This document shows, in pieces, positions 63,233-64,000 of a stretch of DNA of 64,000 bases. Under the pieces are notes generated by a model. The model did no database searches and was not told where the DNA came from. It worked only from the letters and a program-made list of their open reading frames with translations. A program made the translations under genes and the position numbers. The stretch comes from Microbacterium oxydans (lineage in GTDB: Bacteria > Actinomycetota > Actinomycetes > Actinomycetales > Microbacteriaceae): contig NZ_BJOG01000004.1 in NCBI RefSeq assembly GCF_006540085.1, positions 496,001 through 560,000 on the forward strand, written 5' to 3'. Each line of letters starts with the position of its first letter. Position 1 is the stretch's first letter.

Positions 63233-64000
63233 TTACGCTCCGACGTAGGCGGCGAGGTGCTCCCCCGTCAGTGTGGATTTTTGGGATACCAAATCTGCAG
63301 GTGTCCCTTCGAACACGATCTTGCCGCCATCATGACCGGCGCCGGGCCCGATATCGATGATCCAGTCTGCATGGGCCATCACCGCCTGATGATGTTCGAT
63401 GACGATCACCGTCTTCCCGGCGTCGACGAGCCGATCGAGCAGCCCGAGGATCTTGTCGACATCAGCGAGGTGCAGGCCGGTCGTGGGTTCGTCGAGCACG
63501 TAGACGTCGCCCTTCTCCCCCATCTGGATCGCGAGCTTGATCCGCTGGCGCTCACCACCCGACAGGGTCGACAACGGCTGCCCGAGCGACAGGTAGCCGA
63601 GACCCACGTCTTCCATCCGGCCGAGGATGGCGGAAGCCGCCGGGAGCTTCGCCTCGCCCTCATCGAAGAACACCCGCGCTTCGGACACAGGCAGATCGAG
63701 CACCTCGGTGATGTCCTTGCCGGCGAGTTTGTACTCGAGAACAGCTGCCTGGAAGCGCTTGCCGCCGCAGTCCTCGCAGGGCGTCTCGATCGTGTCCATG
63801 AATCCGAGTTCCGTGATGATCACGCCGGCGCCCTTGCACGACGGGCAGGCGCCCTCTGAGTTCGCGCTGAATAGAGCCGGCTTCACGCCGTTGGCCTTGG
63901 CGAACGCCTTGCGGATCGGCTCCAGGAGGCCTGTGTACGTCGCGGGGTTGCTTCGTCGCGAGCCCTTGATCGCGGCCTGATCGATCGCCACGACGCCGTC
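63233..64000 (-). CDS. UvrA-like ABC ATPase (DrrC/UvrA2-type), partial
   Basis: The C-terminal 255 residues or so of a UvrA-family protein; the 5' part lies beyond the right edge. The zinc cysteines CPSCKGAG and CEDCGG, the signature [14 protein letters not shown], Walker [14 protein letters not shown] and the His-loop IVIEHH are present. The sequence ([35 protein letters not shown]) resembles the shorter UvrA-like proteins linked to drug or DNA-lesion tolerance more than housekeeping UvrA. It precedes Nudix by four bases. Confidence 0.9.
   Translation of the reverse strand, partial: DGVVAIDQAAIKGSRRSNPATYTGLLEPIRKAFAKANGVKPALFSANSEGACPSCKGAGVIITELGFMDTIETPCEDCGGKRFQAAVLEYKLAGKDITEVLDLPVSEARVFFDEGEAKLPAASAILGRMEDVGLGYLSLGQPLSTLSGGERQRIKLAIQMGEKGDVYVLDEPTTGLHLADVDKILGLLDRLVDAGKTVIVIEHHQAVMAHADWIIDIGPGAGHDGGKIVFEGTPADLVSQKSTLTGEHLAAYVGA

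Overview
The window is high-GC DNA with GTG/TTG starts, dense operons joined by ATGA/GTGA overlaps, and gene order typical of Actinomycetota. The combination of pyrR-pyrB-pyrC-(small PH-like membrane gene)-carA-carB-pyrF-gmk-rpoZ-metK-priA-fmt-rsmB-rpe, his/trp-lgt-gltB-gltD-pyk and polA resembles the mycobacterial order but is compacted. An integration-host-factor domain fused to guanylate kinase and a PaaI/DUF885/LLM accessory set point to Microbacteriaceae, most likely Microbacterium. This assignment is inference from gene content, not a search.

Layout. 0.2-11.0 kb: rpsD with a structured leader and strong terminator, a small membrane gene, alaS-ruvX-mltG-aroE-aroC-aroK-aroB-aroQ, then efp-nusB (translation, cell-wall glycan release, shikimate pathway). 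11.1-15.7 kb: a cysteine-free SNF2 helicase and a metallo-beta-lactamase-Rieske fusion. 15.7-25.3 kb: the pyrimidine operon under a PyrR RNA site, ending in the mIHF-Gmk fusion. 25.3-32 kb: rpoZ, metK, a helicase-dead PriA, fmt, rsmB, rpe. 32-39 kb: hisE-hisG-hisF-hisI, the tryptophan-associated membrane protein, a small HGxxPAAWT protein, trpC-trpB-trpA and lgt. 39-46.6 kb: gltB-gltD and pyk. 46.7-51.9 kb: an alpha/beta hydrolase preceded by a candidate leaderless Arg-rich mini-ORF, tRNA-Leu(CAA), an ANTAR response regulator, GNAT, PaaI-type thioesterase and polA. 52-64 kb: an accessory stretch with a DUF885 peptidase-like protein, LLM oxidoreductase, two MFS transporters, SGNH hydrolase, SUMF1-like protein, arginase-like protein, VOC, GNAT, P-loop kinase, HIT and MOSC proteins, a dif-like site, Nudix, and the C-terminal part of a UvrA-like ABC ATPase running off the right edge.

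Genes are almost all on the + strand up to about 58.6 kb. They are mixed after that, and both genes right of the dif-like site at 62.68 kb are on the - strand, which fits a replication-terminus position. A recurring regulatory theme is a TANNNT -10 box 6-7 nt before the start codon, implying leaderless transcripts; it was used to choose several starts. The most interesting signals are the dif-like 11-6-11 site, a near-symmetric divergent promoter with two palindromes 21 bp apart (59.98-60.05 kb), the mIHF-Gmk fusion, the MBL-Rieske fusion, the PyrR loop overlapping the pyrR ribosome-binding site, and the mini-ORF before the hydrolase. No insertion sequence, prophage, CRISPR array or rRNA was seen, and no stretch longer than 300 bases lacks a gene.
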